Origin: Acidobacteriota bacterium | GTDB lineage: Bacteria; Acidobacteriota; Terriglobia; Terriglobales; Acidobacteriaceae | Assembly: GCA_021779695.1 (NCBI GenBank) | Contig: JAJYAE010000017.1 | Coordinates: forward strand, 1 to 27,651 | Length of the DNA: 27,651 nt | Direction of reading: 5' to 3' | Shown: positions 15,016 through 24,520 of the stretch, piece by piece | Layout: each line of letters begins with the position of its first letter | Position numbering within the stretch: position 1 is the first letter of the stretch | Notes under the pieces: model-generated | Database searches by the model: none | The model's input: the letters and a program-made list of their open reading frames with translations, nothing else | Told to the model about the DNA's origin: nothing | Position numbers and translations under genes: made by a program

Positions 15016-16179
15016 ATGCGGCCCCGCACTTCCGAGTTTGAGTGGCGCGCGCTGATCGTACTTCATCTGGTTTTTGCACTCACCGGAATCGTACAGGCGA
15101 TCGGCGGCTCTCTCCTGCCATCGATTGCCATGCGGTTTCGCTTGGCAGACCGGGAATCGGGGCTGCTGTTTCTGCTCTATTTTGCGGGAGCCAGTCTGGG
15201 TGCAATCCTCTGTCGTCGCAACTATGCTCGCATTCTCGCACTGAGCTTTCTGATGATGGCGGGTTGCTGCCTCGGAATTACTCTGGCAACGCATCCAATA
15301 CTGCCGATCGCCTTTTTTCTCTTCGGCATCAGCAATGGCATTCCGATGTCGGCGGTGAATTTGTTTGCAGGGCACAGCTTTGCGGATCGCTGTGCGCCGA
15401 TGCTGACATTTCTCAACTTCAGTTGGAGTGCCGGTGCCTTTGCGGCCCCGCTCATCGCTGCGCGCATTCTGACACGAGCTGACTATCGTCCTGCTTATCT
15501 TCTCCTGGCAGCCATGGCTGCAGCTGCCTCACTTGCGTGCGCACTCTTCCTGCACGACGGGCCGGTCGCACCTCGAGCTCCGTCCCCGGCCGCACACCAT
15601 GCAACGACTTCAATCATCGTACTTTTTGGATTTGCGGCCTTCCTTCAGGTGGGCATCGAGAACACCGTCGTGACGTGGCTCGCAAGTTACATCCAACGCA
15701 TGGCAATCACAGGCGCTGCCCATGCAGCCGCGACTTCTTCCCTGTACTTTGCTGGATTTCTTGGATCGCGCGGCGCGTCTGCCGTGGTGCTGCTACGCGC
15801 CGACGCTTCGAAAATCCTTCGCGCCGCAGTATTCGCCGCGCTATCGGCTGCCCTCCTTCTCTTTGTCCTGCCTACGCCGACGAGCCGGGATGCTGCCATG
15901 CTGGTTCTCGGTGCGGCCCTGGCGCCAATCTATCCGCTCTTGATTGCCACCTTCTTTGCGCGTGCCCGGCACTCATCGGATGCGCGCTGGATTCTGGCGA
16001 CTGCAGGTCTGGGCGGCTCGGTGCTGCCATGGCTCACCGGGTGGGTCTCGTCGCATGCCGGCAACCTTCGCAGCGGCATGTTCACGATCCCCACCGCAAT
16101 TGCCCTTCTAGCTTTCCTTCTGCCCGCAATGCGGCCACGTCAGTCAAGCAGCCAAGGCGTTGAGGCCGCGGCAGAATGA
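15016..16179 (+). CDS. MFS transporter, probably sugar-specific
   Basis: This 387-aa inner-membrane protein is highly hydrophobic with about 11-12 predicted spans, beginning LIVLHLVFALTGIVQAIGGS. The first cytoplasmic loop region contains RFRLADRESG and the glycine/alanine-rich LLYFAGASLGAILCRR, consistent with the major facilitator superfamily. Its ATG lies 4 nt after the lacI stop with GAGG close by, so it is co-transcribed and translationally linked. The regulator type suggests a mono- or oligosaccharide cargo; that is inference from context. The last codons form the left arm of a terminator hairpin. Confidence 0.85.
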   Translation: MRPRTSEFEWRALIVLHLVFALTGIVQAIGGSLLPSIAMRFRLADRESGLLFLLYFAGASLGAILCRRNYARILALSFLMMAGCCLGITLATHPILPIAFFLFGISNGIPMSAVNLFAGHSFADRCAPMLTFLNFSWSAGAFAAPLIAARILTRADYRPAYLLLAAMAAAASLACALFLHDGPVAPRAPSPAAHHATTSIIVLFGFAAFLQVGIENTVVTWLASYIQRMAITGAAHAAATSSLYFAGFLGSRGASAVVLLRADASKILRAAVFAALSAALLLFVLPTPTSRDAAMLVLGAALAPIYPLLIATFFARARHSSDARWILATAGLGGSVLPWLTGWVSSHAGNLRSGMFTIPTAIALLAFLLPAMRPRQSSSQGVEAAAE

Positions 16180-16195
16180 GCCGCGGCCTCAACGC
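16157..16195 (+). terminator. 16-bp perfect hairpin containing the MFS stop codon in its loop
   Basis: The arms GCGTTGAGGCCGCGGC (16157-16172) and GCCGCGGCCTCAACGC (16180-16195) are perfectly complementary around a 7-nt loop, AGAATGA, whose last three bases are the transporter TGA. The left arm is coding. The convergent M61 gene stops at 16218, so the hairpin can act on both transcripts. There is no U-tract on the plus side. Confidence 0.7.
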
Positions 16196-16217
16196 AAACC
16201 CAGATCTTTGCTGTGGG

Positions 16218-18158
16218 CTACTCGGCGCTGCCTTCCGCCGTCGTCTTATCATCCTTGACGACTTCAGGCTTGGTCAGGGGGCGCGTGATGTCGTCCAGAT
16301 AGTCCGGAACGCCATTCACTCGCTCGAGCGCCGGGAACTTCTCGCCATCGTGATAATCGATCTGAGCGTTGAACACATAGGTATCTGACTGGAGAATCAG
16401 ATGGATTGGCTCTGTAGTTCCCTTTGCGCTGCGGATCGCTTCCCGCAGCCGGTCTCCTGAAAAAATCTGGCCATTGACGGCGAGGATCTTTTGTCCCGGA
16501 GCGAGTTCACCTTTATCCGCTGGGCCATTCCAGCGCACGTCACGGATCGTTCCGTCCTCTGAAACTTGAAGACCGATGGAGAACCAGCAGTTCACACCTC
16601 GAGCCCGCCTGCCAGCAGCCGCCATAAGACGGATCGAGGAAGTTGGTTCATCGCGATAGACGAGCTTATATCCGCCCTGCTCAATGCCTGCGAGATTCGC
16701 ACGCGGATTGATGTTGTCAATACGGTCGTGCAGGAACGAAGCCCAATCATACGGCACGACTTCATTGAGGTCCTGCACCAACTCGTCAAACGTGTAGGGC
16801 ACGATGAGCGGTCCCGTGTTCCCACCTTTTGCGAGAAAGATCTTCTCAAAGTCGTTGAGCGACTTTTTGTTGTCCGTCATCTTGCGGATGAGCGTGTCTG
16901 CATCAAGCCAGAGCAACTCGCCTTCAAAGTAGTAATCCTGTCCGCGGCGCCAGTTGGACCATGCCGGGTTCTGTCCGCGTAGGATGCTTGCGGCAACTGC
17001 CGTGTCTTCGGTAGGTCGCCATTCCCGACCGGGGCGGTAGTCAAGGGTGGCCGCAGTGTAGGCAAGAATGTCACGATACTGGGCTGGCGACTTAAGCCCT
17101 GAACGCGCCGCGAGTACGTTGCCGAGATACTCCGTCATTCCTTCATAGACCCAAAGCATTGCACCCTGCTGTGCAGTGGCAAAGTCCGGCTGATAGAGAC
17201 CGACGGGACGTCGATATTTGCCGTTCCAAGAGTGAGTGAACTCGTGAGAAAGCAGATCTGCATTGGGGAGTTGATGAGCCTCATCCGAGAATCCCTTTTC
17301 TCCCACTCCGTTGTCAGAGGACTGGCCATGCTCCAACCCTTCACCACCTGCCACATCTGAAAGCGTGAGGAGAAAGTGATAGACGGAATAATGATGGGAC
17401 GCATAAAGGGCATCAGCCTCGCGCACCAGGTTATTGACCTCGGCGAGAAATGTGGGGCGAAGCTTCACATCCTCAGGCTCATCGGCCACGACATCCAGAT
17501 AATGCTTCGGCGAGATGGTGGGTGCGAGGGCGTATTCATGAAAATACTCTCCCGTAATGATGGGCGAGTCTTCAAGCTGCTCGACGGTCGTTGCAGCGAA
17601 ATGCGTCGTGCTGCCAGCCATGGGCACCGGGTACGACGCGGCGTCGAGCGGCGTAAGCGCGGTTCCGACGCCCCAGCCGGCAGGAACCTTCAGCGAAGGC
17701 TGGATCGGAATGTCGTGCACAGGGATGTGAGCTGGATAAAGCAGAAGCTTTTCCCATTCGAGTACGGCCATCTTGTGCGTGACGCGCGCCGTCACAATGC
17801 AGTCCAGATGCGCGTGGATGGTCGAGACACCTTCCGGAACGTTGACATGAAACTCGTAGAGACTCACATCGTCGCGGCGCCAGGGAAGCACCTTGCCGTT
17901 CGCCGAGAAGACAACGCCGGTGATGTCCTCCGCGGGCCCGGCTGGCATGTGCGTGCCAGGAATCCACTCGGGAGTGATGAAGGTGGCGGGTCCAGGTTTG
18001 ACGGGCAATTCGATCTCGGCGTGGTACAGCTTACGAGGAGCATCAGTCAGGTCTGCTGTGATTTGAATTGGCGTCTGCTGGGCTACTGCTGGCAGAAGCG
18101 AAGCAACTACCCCCAAAAGACTCACAGCAGGCGTCAGAAATCTCGACAACGTTATCAT
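16218..18158 (-). CDS. Exported M61-family metallopeptidase with PDZ domain
   Basis: This 646-aa peptidase (glycyl-aminopeptidase-like) starts at the ATG at 18158, which has AGGAG upstream and opens a signal peptide (MITLSRFLTPAVSLL..., cleavage near AVAQ/Q). The N-terminal beta domain is followed by the zinc site HEFTHSWNGK (H305, E306, H309) and the expected downstream glutamate in YEGMTEYLG. A PDZ-like domain near the C-terminus (about 525-600) contains the loop-and-strand pattern APGQKILAVNGQIFSGDRLREAI. M61 enzymes in soil bacteria are periplasmic or secreted. It is monocistronic and divergent from the ATP-grasp cassette, with a 240-nt gap at 18159-18398 in which I see no clear promoter. 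Confidence 0.92.
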   Translation of the reverse strand: MITLSRFLTPAVSLLGVVASLLPAVAQQTPIQITADLTDAPRKLYHAEIELPVKPGPATFITPEWIPGTHMPAGPAEDITGVVFSANGKVLPWRRDDVSLYEFHVNVPEGVSTIHAHLDCIVTARVTHKMAVLEWEKLLLYPAHIPVHDIPIQPSLKVPAGWGVGTALTPLDAASYPVPMAGSTTHFAATTVEQLEDSPIITGEYFHEYALAPTISPKHYLDVVADEPEDVKLRPTFLAEVNNLVREADALYASHHYSVYHFLLTLSDVAGGEGLEHGQSSDNGVGEKGFSDEAHQLPNADLLSHEFTHSWNGKYRRPVGLYQPDFATAQQGAMLWVYEGMTEYLGNVLAARSGLKSPAQYRDILAYTAATLDYRPGREWRPTEDTAVAASILRGQNPAWSNWRRGQDYYFEGELLWLDADTLIRKMTDNKKSLNDFEKIFLAKGGNTGPLIVPYTFDELVQDLNEVVPYDWASFLHDRIDNINPRANLAGIEQGGYKLVYRDEPTSSIRLMAAAGRRARGVNCWFSIGLQVSEDGTIRDVRWNGPADKGELAPGQKILAVNGQIFSGDRLREAIRSAKGTTEPIHLILQSDTYVFNAQIDYHDGEKFPALERVNGVPDYLDDITRPLTKPEVVKDDKTTAEGSAE

Positions 18159-18398
18159 GATTTGCGGTTCTCCTGAAGGAAACAGGTTACAGCAGACAAG
18201 TGCGTTGCGCCCAGCCGTGGAAAGGATATCAATGGGAATCAGACAGAGTCCGATGCAGCGGAATGCCGCATGAGCCGCGCACAAAGTCGATGATTCCTGA
18301 TTTCGCCTTTATGGGCCGGGTGCTAGAACCAAAACACAGGTATCCGCTGCTGCCGCGCATTCGCCCAGCGCAACCCTGAATCTGTCCTCGAAAGTCGT

Positions 18399-19871
18399 AT
18401 GCGCATGAGTCCAGGCCACCCTCTCGAAGTGGATGCACTTTTCGGTGACTACCCGCTGGATCAAGCCTATGACGAGATGCGTGAGCAATCCGGTGCGATG
18501 CGTTCCACATACCGGACGCTGGCAGAGGCGCTCTCCCGTCTCCCGCGGGAGGAGTTGCAACGACGCAAGCAGTCCGCAGAGCTCTCCTTCCTGACGCAGG
18601 GCATCACGTTTACCGTCTATGGTCGGGAAGAAGGCACCGAGCGCATCTTTCCTTACGACCTGCTTCCGCGTCTGGTGACGGCACAAGAATGGAGCCGAAT
18701 CGAACGCGGGCTGACACAGCGCATCATCGCACTCAACTTGTTTCTCCGCGATGTCTACTCCGAGGGAAAGATTCTGAACGATCGCGTCGTGCCACGCGAA
18801 CTGGTTTATAGCTGCAAGCATTTCCGCCGCCAGATGCGCGGCTTACAGGTGCCGCGGAATGTGTACATCGCGGTGGTTGGCACGGATCTGCTGCGTGTTC
18901 GTAGCGGCGAGTTTGTTGTCCTCGAGGACAATCTGCGCGTGCCATCGGGCGTAAGCTACATGCTGGCCAACCGGCGCGTAATGAAGCGTACTTTCCCACA
19001 GCTTTTCCAAAGTTACGGCGTGAGGCCGATCGAACACTATCCTCAACTTCTTCTCGCGACGCTCCGCTCTCTGGCGCCCGAGGGCAGACCGGAGCCGAAT
19101 ATCGTTTTGCTCACGCCGGGGGTATTCAATTCCGCCTACTATGAGCACACCTATCTGGCGCGGCAAATGGGCATCGACCTTGTAGAAGGCCGCGATCTTG
19201 TGACGCACGACAACATTGTGTATATGCGCACTACCGATGGCTTGAAGCGCGTCGACGTCATCTATCGCCGCGTGGATGACGACTTCAGCGATCCTCTGGT
19301 TTTTCGCGGGGACTCCGCGCTGGGCTGTGCAGGCCTATTCAATGCGTATCGCGCCGGCAACGTAACAGTGACAAACGCATTTGGAACCGGACTGGCGGAT
19401 GACAAGGCGCTCTACGCCTATGTGCCCCGCATCATCCGCTATTATCTCGGCGAAGATGCCGTCTTGCCCAACGTTGAGACCTACCTGTTGACCGAGGAGA
19501 AGGAGCGCAGGCATGTTCTGGCCAATCTCGACAAGCTCGTCGTGAAAGCGGTTGGTGAGAGCGGTGGGTATGGCATGCTGATTGGTCCTCACTCGACGGC
19601 ACGGCAGCGCGAAGAGTTTGCGCAGCAGATTGAGGCCAACCCCAGAAACTACATTGCACAGCCTACCCTCGACTTCTCGCGCGCGCCGTGCTTGATCGGT
19701 GATCGGCTCGAGCCTCGTCATGTTGATCTGCGGCCCTACATTCTTTTCGGCGATAAGGTCAACATCGTGCCTGGCGGCTTGACGCGCGTTGCCCTTGAAA
19801 AGGGCTCGCTCGTGGTGAACTCGTCGCAGGGTGGTGGCAGCAAAGACACGTGGGTGCTGGAGTCCAGGTGA
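18399..19871 (+). CDS. Circularly permuted ATP-grasp family protein (amidoligase-like)
   Basis: The 490-aa product matches the circularly permuted ATP-grasp family (former DUF404/DUF407), thought to form peptide-like bonds using ATP. Characteristic stretches are [59 protein letters not shown] and [17 protein letters not shown]. The near-C-terminal [11 protein letters not shown] and [14 protein letters not shown] are also typical. No good RBS precedes the ATG at 18399; a second ATG two codons on is equally possible. It is the first gene of a three-gene operon with alpha-E and transglutaminase-like proteins, a recurrent set predicted (Iyer and Aravind amidoligase work) to make or modify a small peptide. 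The product is unknown. Confidence 0.92.
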   Translation: MRMSPGHPLEVDALFGDYPLDQAYDEMREQSGAMRSTYRTLAEALSRLPREELQRRKQSAELSFLTQGITFTVYGREEGTERIFPYDLLPRLVTAQEWSRIERGLTQRIIALNLFLRDVYSEGKILNDRVVPRELVYSCKHFRRQMRGLQVPRNVYIAVVGTDLLRVRSGEFVVLEDNLRVPSGVSYMLANRRVMKRTFPQLFQSYGVRPIEHYPQLLLATLRSLAPEGRPEPNIVLLTPGVFNSAYYEHTYLARQMGIDLVEGRDLVTHDNIVYMRTTDGLKRVDVIYRRVDDDFSDPLVFRGDSALGCAGLFNAYRAGNVTVTNAFGTGLADDKALYAYVPRIIRYYLGEDAVLPNVETYLLTEEKERRHVLANLDKLVVKAVGESGGYGMLIGPHSTARQREEFAQQIEANPRNYIAQPTLDFSRAPCLIGDRLEPRHVDLRPYILFGDKVNIVPGGLTRVALEKGSLVVNSSQGGGSKDTWVLESR

Positions 19872-19897
19872 GCATGACAGTCCGGGAGAGTCGAACG

Positions 19898-20860
19898 ATG
19901 TTATCGCGAGTGGCAGACAGTCTCTACTGGATGAGCCGCTATCTCGAGCGGGCAGAAAACACTGCGCGGCAGCTCGATGTCACGATGAGCCTGATGCTTG
20001 ACACGGCAGGCGCAAGCGCCGAGTCTCGATGGAGGCGGTTAGTGGCTGCGCTTGGCGATTCACTGGGCCTGGACTGGAATGGCGACCTTGACGCAATGGC
20101 CCACTCCCTGGTGTTCGACAATCTCAACACCGCTTCGGTGACCTACACCGTGAACGCTGCACGTGAAAACGCGCGGCAGGTGCGCGAAGAAATTTCTACA
20201 GAGCAATGGCAACGGCTGAATCGCCTGTATCACCAGATTCATTCGCCACATGCACTTTCGCAGTCCAGCTCCAATATGGCGGACGTACTGACAAGTGTCG
20301 TCGATGGTATCCACCTCTTCAAAGGCGTGACTGATACAACGATGATTCACGGGCAAGGATGGCACTTTATCCGGCTGGGCCGCTACCTGGAGCGCGCGTA
20401 CGCAACGGCTACACTGCTTGAGGTATTTCAGTCCGATCTCTTACAAGCTCCGGAACGCGACGATACTGGCTATCAGTACCTGGAGCAGGTTGGCCTTTTG
20501 CGCTGCTGTACGGCCTTTGAGGCCTACTGTCAGGTGTACACCGCAGATCTTTCGCCGGATCGTATTCTTGAGTTCCTTCTTCTCAATCGCGATTTTCCGC
20601 ACGCGATTCGCTACTCAGTGGAAGGAATCCGACAGGCTGTGACGGCAATTCAACGCACCGGGGCACGACGGCCTCCGGACGACTTGGCCGCGGGCATTGG
20701 ACGCCTGCACGCCATGCTCGATTTCACTTCGATCGCAGAAATACTCGCTGGAGATTCCGCGCGATTTCTGCACACCATCCGCGCGCAATGTCTTCGCATT
20801 CACGAGCTCGTTTACAGCTACTATGTCCACTATTCGATCCAGTCGGCTCTGGCTGTCTAA
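19898..20860 (+). CDS. Alpha-E domain protein
   Basis: This all-helical protein of about 320 aa has the family's N-terminal signature MLSRVADSLYWMSRYLERAENTARQLDV split over its first helix. I start at ATG 19898 because it matches that conserved beginning and has GGGAGA 8 nt upstream. ATG 19874, 2 nt after the ATP-grasp stop, would add eight residues and is also credible. Other family-typical pieces are HFIRLGRYLERAYATATLL (about 157-175) and the C-terminal IHELVYSYYVHYS. Alpha-E proteins almost always accompany circularly permuted ATP-grasp proteins and are presumed to be their partner. No catalytic motif is visible. Confidence 0.92.
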   Translation: MLSRVADSLYWMSRYLERAENTARQLDVTMSLMLDTAGASAESRWRRLVAALGDSLGLDWNGDLDAMAHSLVFDNLNTASVTYTVNAARENARQVREEISTEQWQRLNRLYHQIHSPHALSQSSSNMADVLTSVVDGIHLFKGVTDTTMIHGQGWHFIRLGRYLERAYATATLLEVFQSDLLQAPERDDTGYQYLEQVGLLRCCTAFEAYCQVYTADLSPDRILEFLLLNRDFPHAIRYSVEGIRQAVTAIQRTGARRPPDDLAAGIGRLHAMLDFTSIAEILAGDSARFLHTIRAQCLRIHELVYSYYVHYSIQSALAV

Positions 20861-20872
20861 CGGAGACACACG

Positions 20873-21859
20873 ATGCAGTTCTATTCCATACGTCACCTGA
20901 CACGCTTTCGCTACTCTGAGCCCATCCGCGAAAGTATCATGGAAACACGCATGCATCCGCGTTCCGACGCGAACCAGCACTGCCTGTCATTCACGCTCTC
21001 GGTGAGCCCGCGCTGTCGGGTCTTCAGCTATCGCGATCACCTTGGCAACAACGTGCAGCACTTTGACATTCCCGGAGAACACACACAACTCGTCATCGTG
21101 GCGGAGAGCGTAATAGAGCAGCAGCCGATTCCCATGCTTCCCAGCTTTCTGGCGCCTGACGCATGGGCAGAACTGGACGCTCTGATCGAGGAAGGCGACT
21201 ATTGGGAGATGCTCCTACCCAGTACGTTCGCCGTGGAGACACCCGCGCTCGTTGAACTGGCTTGCAAGCTCGACGTGGCGCGCCGCGATGACCCCCTTAT
21301 GCTGGTGCATGAGTTGAATCAGCGGCTCTTTGAATACTTTGAATACGTCCCACGCTCTACGCGCGTCGACTCGCCAATTGACGATGCGATCTTGAGCGGC
21401 AAAGGTGTCTGCCAGGACTTTGCCCACACTATGCTTGCGTTGCTGCGACATGTGCGAATTCCGGCTCGCTATGTTTCCGGCTATCTGTATCGCAGCCGCG
21501 AGGCGCATGATCGCAGTGCGCCCGATGCAACCCATGCGTGGGTGGATGTTCTGCTGCCGCAGTTGGGCTGGGTGGGCTTTGATCCCACGAACAACCTCAT
21601 TGCGCATCGGCGGCACATTCGCACGGCTGTGGGGCGCGATTACGCAGACGTGCCACCCACGCACGGCGTTTTCCGCGGCAGTGCGGAGAGTGAACTGTAC
21701 GTGGCTGTGCATGTGGAAGCCAATGAACAACCGCCCGCGCTGGACCGCAAGCTGCCGATTCCAGATGACTGGAGTGTATTGGTGGAGCGCGCGCAGCAAC
21801 CTGCCGCTGCTCGCACGCCCATGATGGATTTACAACACATGCAGCAGCAACAGCAATGA
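20873..21859 (+). CDS. Transglutaminase-like cysteine peptidase of the ATP-grasp/alpha-E cassette
   Basis: The 328-aa protein has the bacterial transglutaminase-like N-terminal beta domain (YSIRHLTRFRYSEPIRES, METRMHPR). The papain-like core follows with the complete triad: C180 in GVCQDFAH, H221 in ATHAWVDV and D237 in GFDPTN. No signal peptide is seen, so it is probably cytoplasmic and may hydrolyse or ligate the peptide made by the ATP-grasp partner. It begins 12 nt after alpha-E with GGAG upstream. The C-terminus is a short glutamine run (HMQQQQQ). Its stop is only 12 nt from the convergent araB stop, and I see no terminator between them. Confidence 0.93.
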   Translation: MQFYSIRHLTRFRYSEPIRESIMETRMHPRSDANQHCLSFTLSVSPRCRVFSYRDHLGNNVQHFDIPGEHTQLVIVAESVIEQQPIPMLPSFLAPDAWAELDALIEEGDYWEMLLPSTFAVETPALVELACKLDVARRDDPLMLVHELNQRLFEYFEYVPRSTRVDSPIDDAILSGKGVCQDFAHTMLALLRHVRIPARYVSGYLYRSREAHDRSAPDATHAWVDVLLPQLGWVGFDPTNNLIAHRRHIRTAVGRDYADVPPTHGVFRGSAESELYVAVHVEANEQPPALDRKLPIPDDWSVLVERAQQPAAARTPMMDLQHMQQQQQ

Positions 21860-21871
21860 TCCTGCACTGCT

Positions 21872-23455
21872 TCAGGCAGAGCGTCGAACCCCGGCAGCGA
21901 TGCGGCGCAAATCTGGCAACACCGCACCGAGCGCTATTGGCTCGGCATTTCGGCGGCCCATGGCAAAGTAGACCGAGCGGTAATGGCGGTAGAGCTGCTC
22001 ATAGACAGCAGCGGCCTTCGGATCAGGCTCGATGGTGCGCAGGGGCAGGCAAACAGCGGCCTGTGCCTCCTCGATGGACTTGTAAGCCCCGGCAGCAAGC
22101 AAAGCCATAATCCCGGAACCCAGGCTCGTAGGGATCCCCGCAGGGACCAGCACCGGCTTGTTCAGCACATTGGCGTAGACGCGATTGAGCACTTCGCTCT
22201 TTTGCGGAATGCCACCCGCATTAATCACGCGGTCAACGCGAACGCCGTGTTCGGCAAAGCGCTCCAAAATAATGCGCGTGTGGAATGCTGTCCCTTCAAT
22301 CGCAGCAAAGAGCTCGTCCTGTGCAGTGTGAATCAGATTCCAACCGAGAGTGATGCCGCCCAGTTCAGGGTTGACGAGTACGGTTCGATCCCCATTGTCC
22401 CAGCTGAGTCGCAACAGGCCAGTCTGCCCGGCCTTGTATACGTCGAGGCCATCAGAGAGAGCAGCGACAGTGGTTCCGGCGCGCTTGGCCACAGCGTCAA
22501 AGATGTCGCCTGTCGCGGAGAGCCCAGCTTCAATTCCGGTGTATGCGGGATGAACACTCCCTGGCACCACACCGCAAACGCCCGGCACAAGTTCTGCTTC
22601 TTTGGCCATCGCGATGATGCAGGTGGATGTGCCGACGACGTTAACCACATCGCCCTCGCGAATGTGTGAGCCAATTGCATCCCAGTGTGCGTCAAAAGCG
22701 CCGACGGGGATTGGAATGCCGGCACGCAGCCCCAGTTTCTCTGCCCACTCCGCAGAGAGGTGCCCGGCAAGGTGGTCGCTGGTGAGATATTCACCCCCCA
22801 TCCTGGCACGCACACCCTGAAGAAGCGGGTCCACTGCGACGAGAAATTCCTCAGGCGGCAGGCCACCCCACTTGGGATTCCACATCCATTTGTGTCCCAT
22901 GGCGCAGACGCTGCGCTTGAGGGCTTCGACCGTACGAACGCCACACAGCGTGGCAGCAACCATGTCGCAGTGCTCGAGTGCGGTGACAAAGCGGTCACGC
23001 TTGTCCGGGTTGTGACGCAGCCAGTGCAGGAGCTTCGCAAAGCCCCACTCATGCGAGTAAACGCCCCCGCACCAGTTGATCCCTTCGAAACAAAGCGCAT
23101 GAGCCTTCTGCGTAATTTCTTCCGCTTCAGAGTGCGCCCGATGATCGCACCAGAGATAGTAGTCGTCGAGCGGCTCAAAATCTTTGCCAACCGGGATCAC
23201 GCTGGAGCCTGTGGTGTCGAGCGCGATCGCCTCAACCTCGGCACCGGCTTTGCCGGTGGAGCGCAACACCTCCCGAGTGGCCTCAGCCAGGGCCCGCATC
23301 TGGTCTGCATGAGATTGCGTGGCGAAATCCGGATCGTCGCGCTTGCGGTGCAGCGGATAGGGTGCGGAGGCTGTGCCGATGGGTCCTTTGACGCTATCGA
23401 CTAAGGTGACACGTACGCTGAGTGTGCCGAAATCCACTCCGGCAACGATGGCCAT
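21872..23455 (-). CDS. araB: Ribulokinase
   Basis: This 527-aa FGGY-family kinase phosphorylates L-ribulose (and probably related ketopentoses) for entry to the pentose phosphate pathway. The ATG at 23455 has GGAGG upstream and starts the ATP-fold motif MAIVAGVDFGTLSVRVTLVD. DTTGSS and the catalytic region PVGAFDAHWDAIG are present. The C-terminal FGGY half shows INAGGIPQKSEVLNRVYANV. It lies 84 nt downstream of motB on the same strand with no convincing terminator in between. No araA, araD or arabinose transporter is next to it, so the pathway must be completed elsewhere. Together with the GH3 enzyme it points to use of plant pentosans. Confidence 0.93.
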   Translation of the reverse strand: MAIVAGVDFGTLSVRVTLVDSVKGPIGTASAPYPLHRKRDDPDFATQSHADQMRALAEATREVLRSTGKAGAEVEAIALDTTGSSVIPVGKDFEPLDDYYLWCDHRAHSEAEEITQKAHALCFEGINWCGGVYSHEWGFAKLLHWLRHNPDKRDRFVTALEHCDMVAATLCGVRTVEALKRSVCAMGHKWMWNPKWGGLPPEEFLVAVDPLLQGVRARMGGEYLTSDHLAGHLSAEWAEKLGLRAGIPIPVGAFDAHWDAIGSHIREGDVVNVVGTSTCIIAMAKEAELVPGVCGVVPGSVHPAYTGIEAGLSATGDIFDAVAKRAGTTVAALSDGLDVYKAGQTGLLRLSWDNGDRTVLVNPELGGITLGWNLIHTAQDELFAAIEGTAFHTRIILERFAEHGVRVDRVINAGGIPQKSEVLNRVYANVLNKPVLVPAGIPTSLGSGIMALLAAGAYKSIEEAQAAVCLPLRTIEPDPKAAAVYEQLYRHYRSVYFAMGRRNAEPIALGAVLPDLRRIAAGVRRSA

Positions 23456-23539
23456 GAGACGCCTCCGGTAAACGCTTTCTGGAACTAATTCAGAGTACAC
23501 CATTGCACGGATTCCGTGCCAGAGAGTAGGTCGGTTGAA

Positions 23540-24496
23540 TCAGTTCTTCCGCGCCGGCATGAGCTTCGTCAACCGCCTCAAGAGGGTGGAAGCTCGCGTT
23601 GAAACGGACGCCAATCCTTCTGGTGGCTCGGGCGGATTCTGCGGCGGTTCATGCTTGAGTGCCTGCCCTGCATGCTCCGCCGAAATGGCGCTGCTCGTGG
23701 GGGGTGTGGGCGACAGGGGTGCGGGCACATTCCCGACTGCCTTTGCGCCACGCATACCGGGCCATGGAGAAGATGCGTTCTTGACGAGAATGGAGATACG
23801 CCGGTTCGACGGATCAAAAGGATTGGATTTGACGCGCAGCAGCTGGTCAGCATAACCGCGCACCTGCGTCACCTGGTCAGGGCGGACCCCATCGGCCTGC
23901 ATCAGGCGGCGGGCCGCATTGGCGCGATCGGCCGAGAGCTCCCAGTTGCTGTAACTGGCATCCTGGGTATATTGCGCCGCATCTGTGTGGCCCTCAATGA
24001 GGAGATCATTGGGCAGGGTCTTCAGCTCCGAGGCCAGCAGGGCAAGCAATTCCTGGCCATTCTCACTGAGCCGCGCGCTGCCGCTCTCAAAGAAGGTGCC
24101 ATTCTTTGTCTCCAGGAGTTCAATTCGCAGTCCTTCCGGGGTAATGGTGATCTCAATCTGCTTCGAGAGCTTATCCAGTTCCTTCCTTGCGCGGATTTCG
24201 GCTTCGAGCCTCTCCTTCAGCTTCTGCAGAGCCTCATCCTGTTCCTGCTCAACTGCAACGTCGTTGCCGCTCATTGTCGTGCCAAGCAGCGAAGCCGTGC
24301 CTTTGGGATCGTTGAAGTATCCAGCCACAGCCTTCTTGATCTTCTCGCTGGAGTTCATCAGCCACAGTACGATGAACAGCGACATCATCGCCGTAACGAA
24401 GTCAGCATAGGCCACCTTCCATGCACCTCCGTGGTGGCCCCCATGAGCTGCCTTCTTTCGGACGACGATGATAGGCTGCATCCTCCCTGTCGACAT
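23540..24496 (-). CDS. motB: Flagellar motor stator protein MotB
   Basis: MotB anchors the stator to peptidoglycan and carries the proton-binding aspartate. From the ATG at 24496 (AAAGGAA upstream) the single membrane span covers about 28-48, and the aspartate in VAYADFVTAMM is residue 32, the same number as in E. coli, which supports this start. A basic, His/Gly-rich cytoplasmic N-terminus precedes it. The periplasmic OmpA-like domain (about 135-235) contains TFFESGSARLSENGQELL, IEGHTDAAQY, LSADRANAARRLM and NRRISILV. A proline-rich C-terminal tail of about 70 residues follows. It lies 24 nt after motA and is the last gene of the sigma-28 operon. Confidence 0.95.
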   Translation of the reverse strand: MSTGRMQPIIVVRKKAAHGGHHGGAWKVAYADFVTAMMSLFIVLWLMNSSEKIKKAVAGYFNDPKGTASLLGTTMSGNDVAVEQEQDEALQKLKERLEAEIRARKELDKLSKQIEITITPEGLRIELLETKNGTFFESGSARLSENGQELLALLASELKTLPNDLLIEGHTDAAQYTQDASYSNWELSADRANAARRLMQADGVRPDQVTQVRGYADQLLRVKSNPFDPSNRRISILVKNASSPWPGMRGAKAVGNVPAPLSPTPPTSSAISAEHAGQALKHEPPQNPPEPPEGLASVSTRASTLLRRLTKLMPARKN

Positions 24497-24520
24497 GCGC
24501 GTTTCCTTTCCAAATTACTT

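Noticed and set aside
21838..21856. CAG/CAA repeat at the end of the transglutaminase-like gene
   Set aside because: Only a five-glutamine tail with mixed codons; too short to call a repeat element.
23505..23519. GCACGG/CCGTGC hairpin after motB as a terminator
   Set aside because: A 6-bp stem with a 3-nt loop and no U-tract on either strand; not enough to call a terminator.
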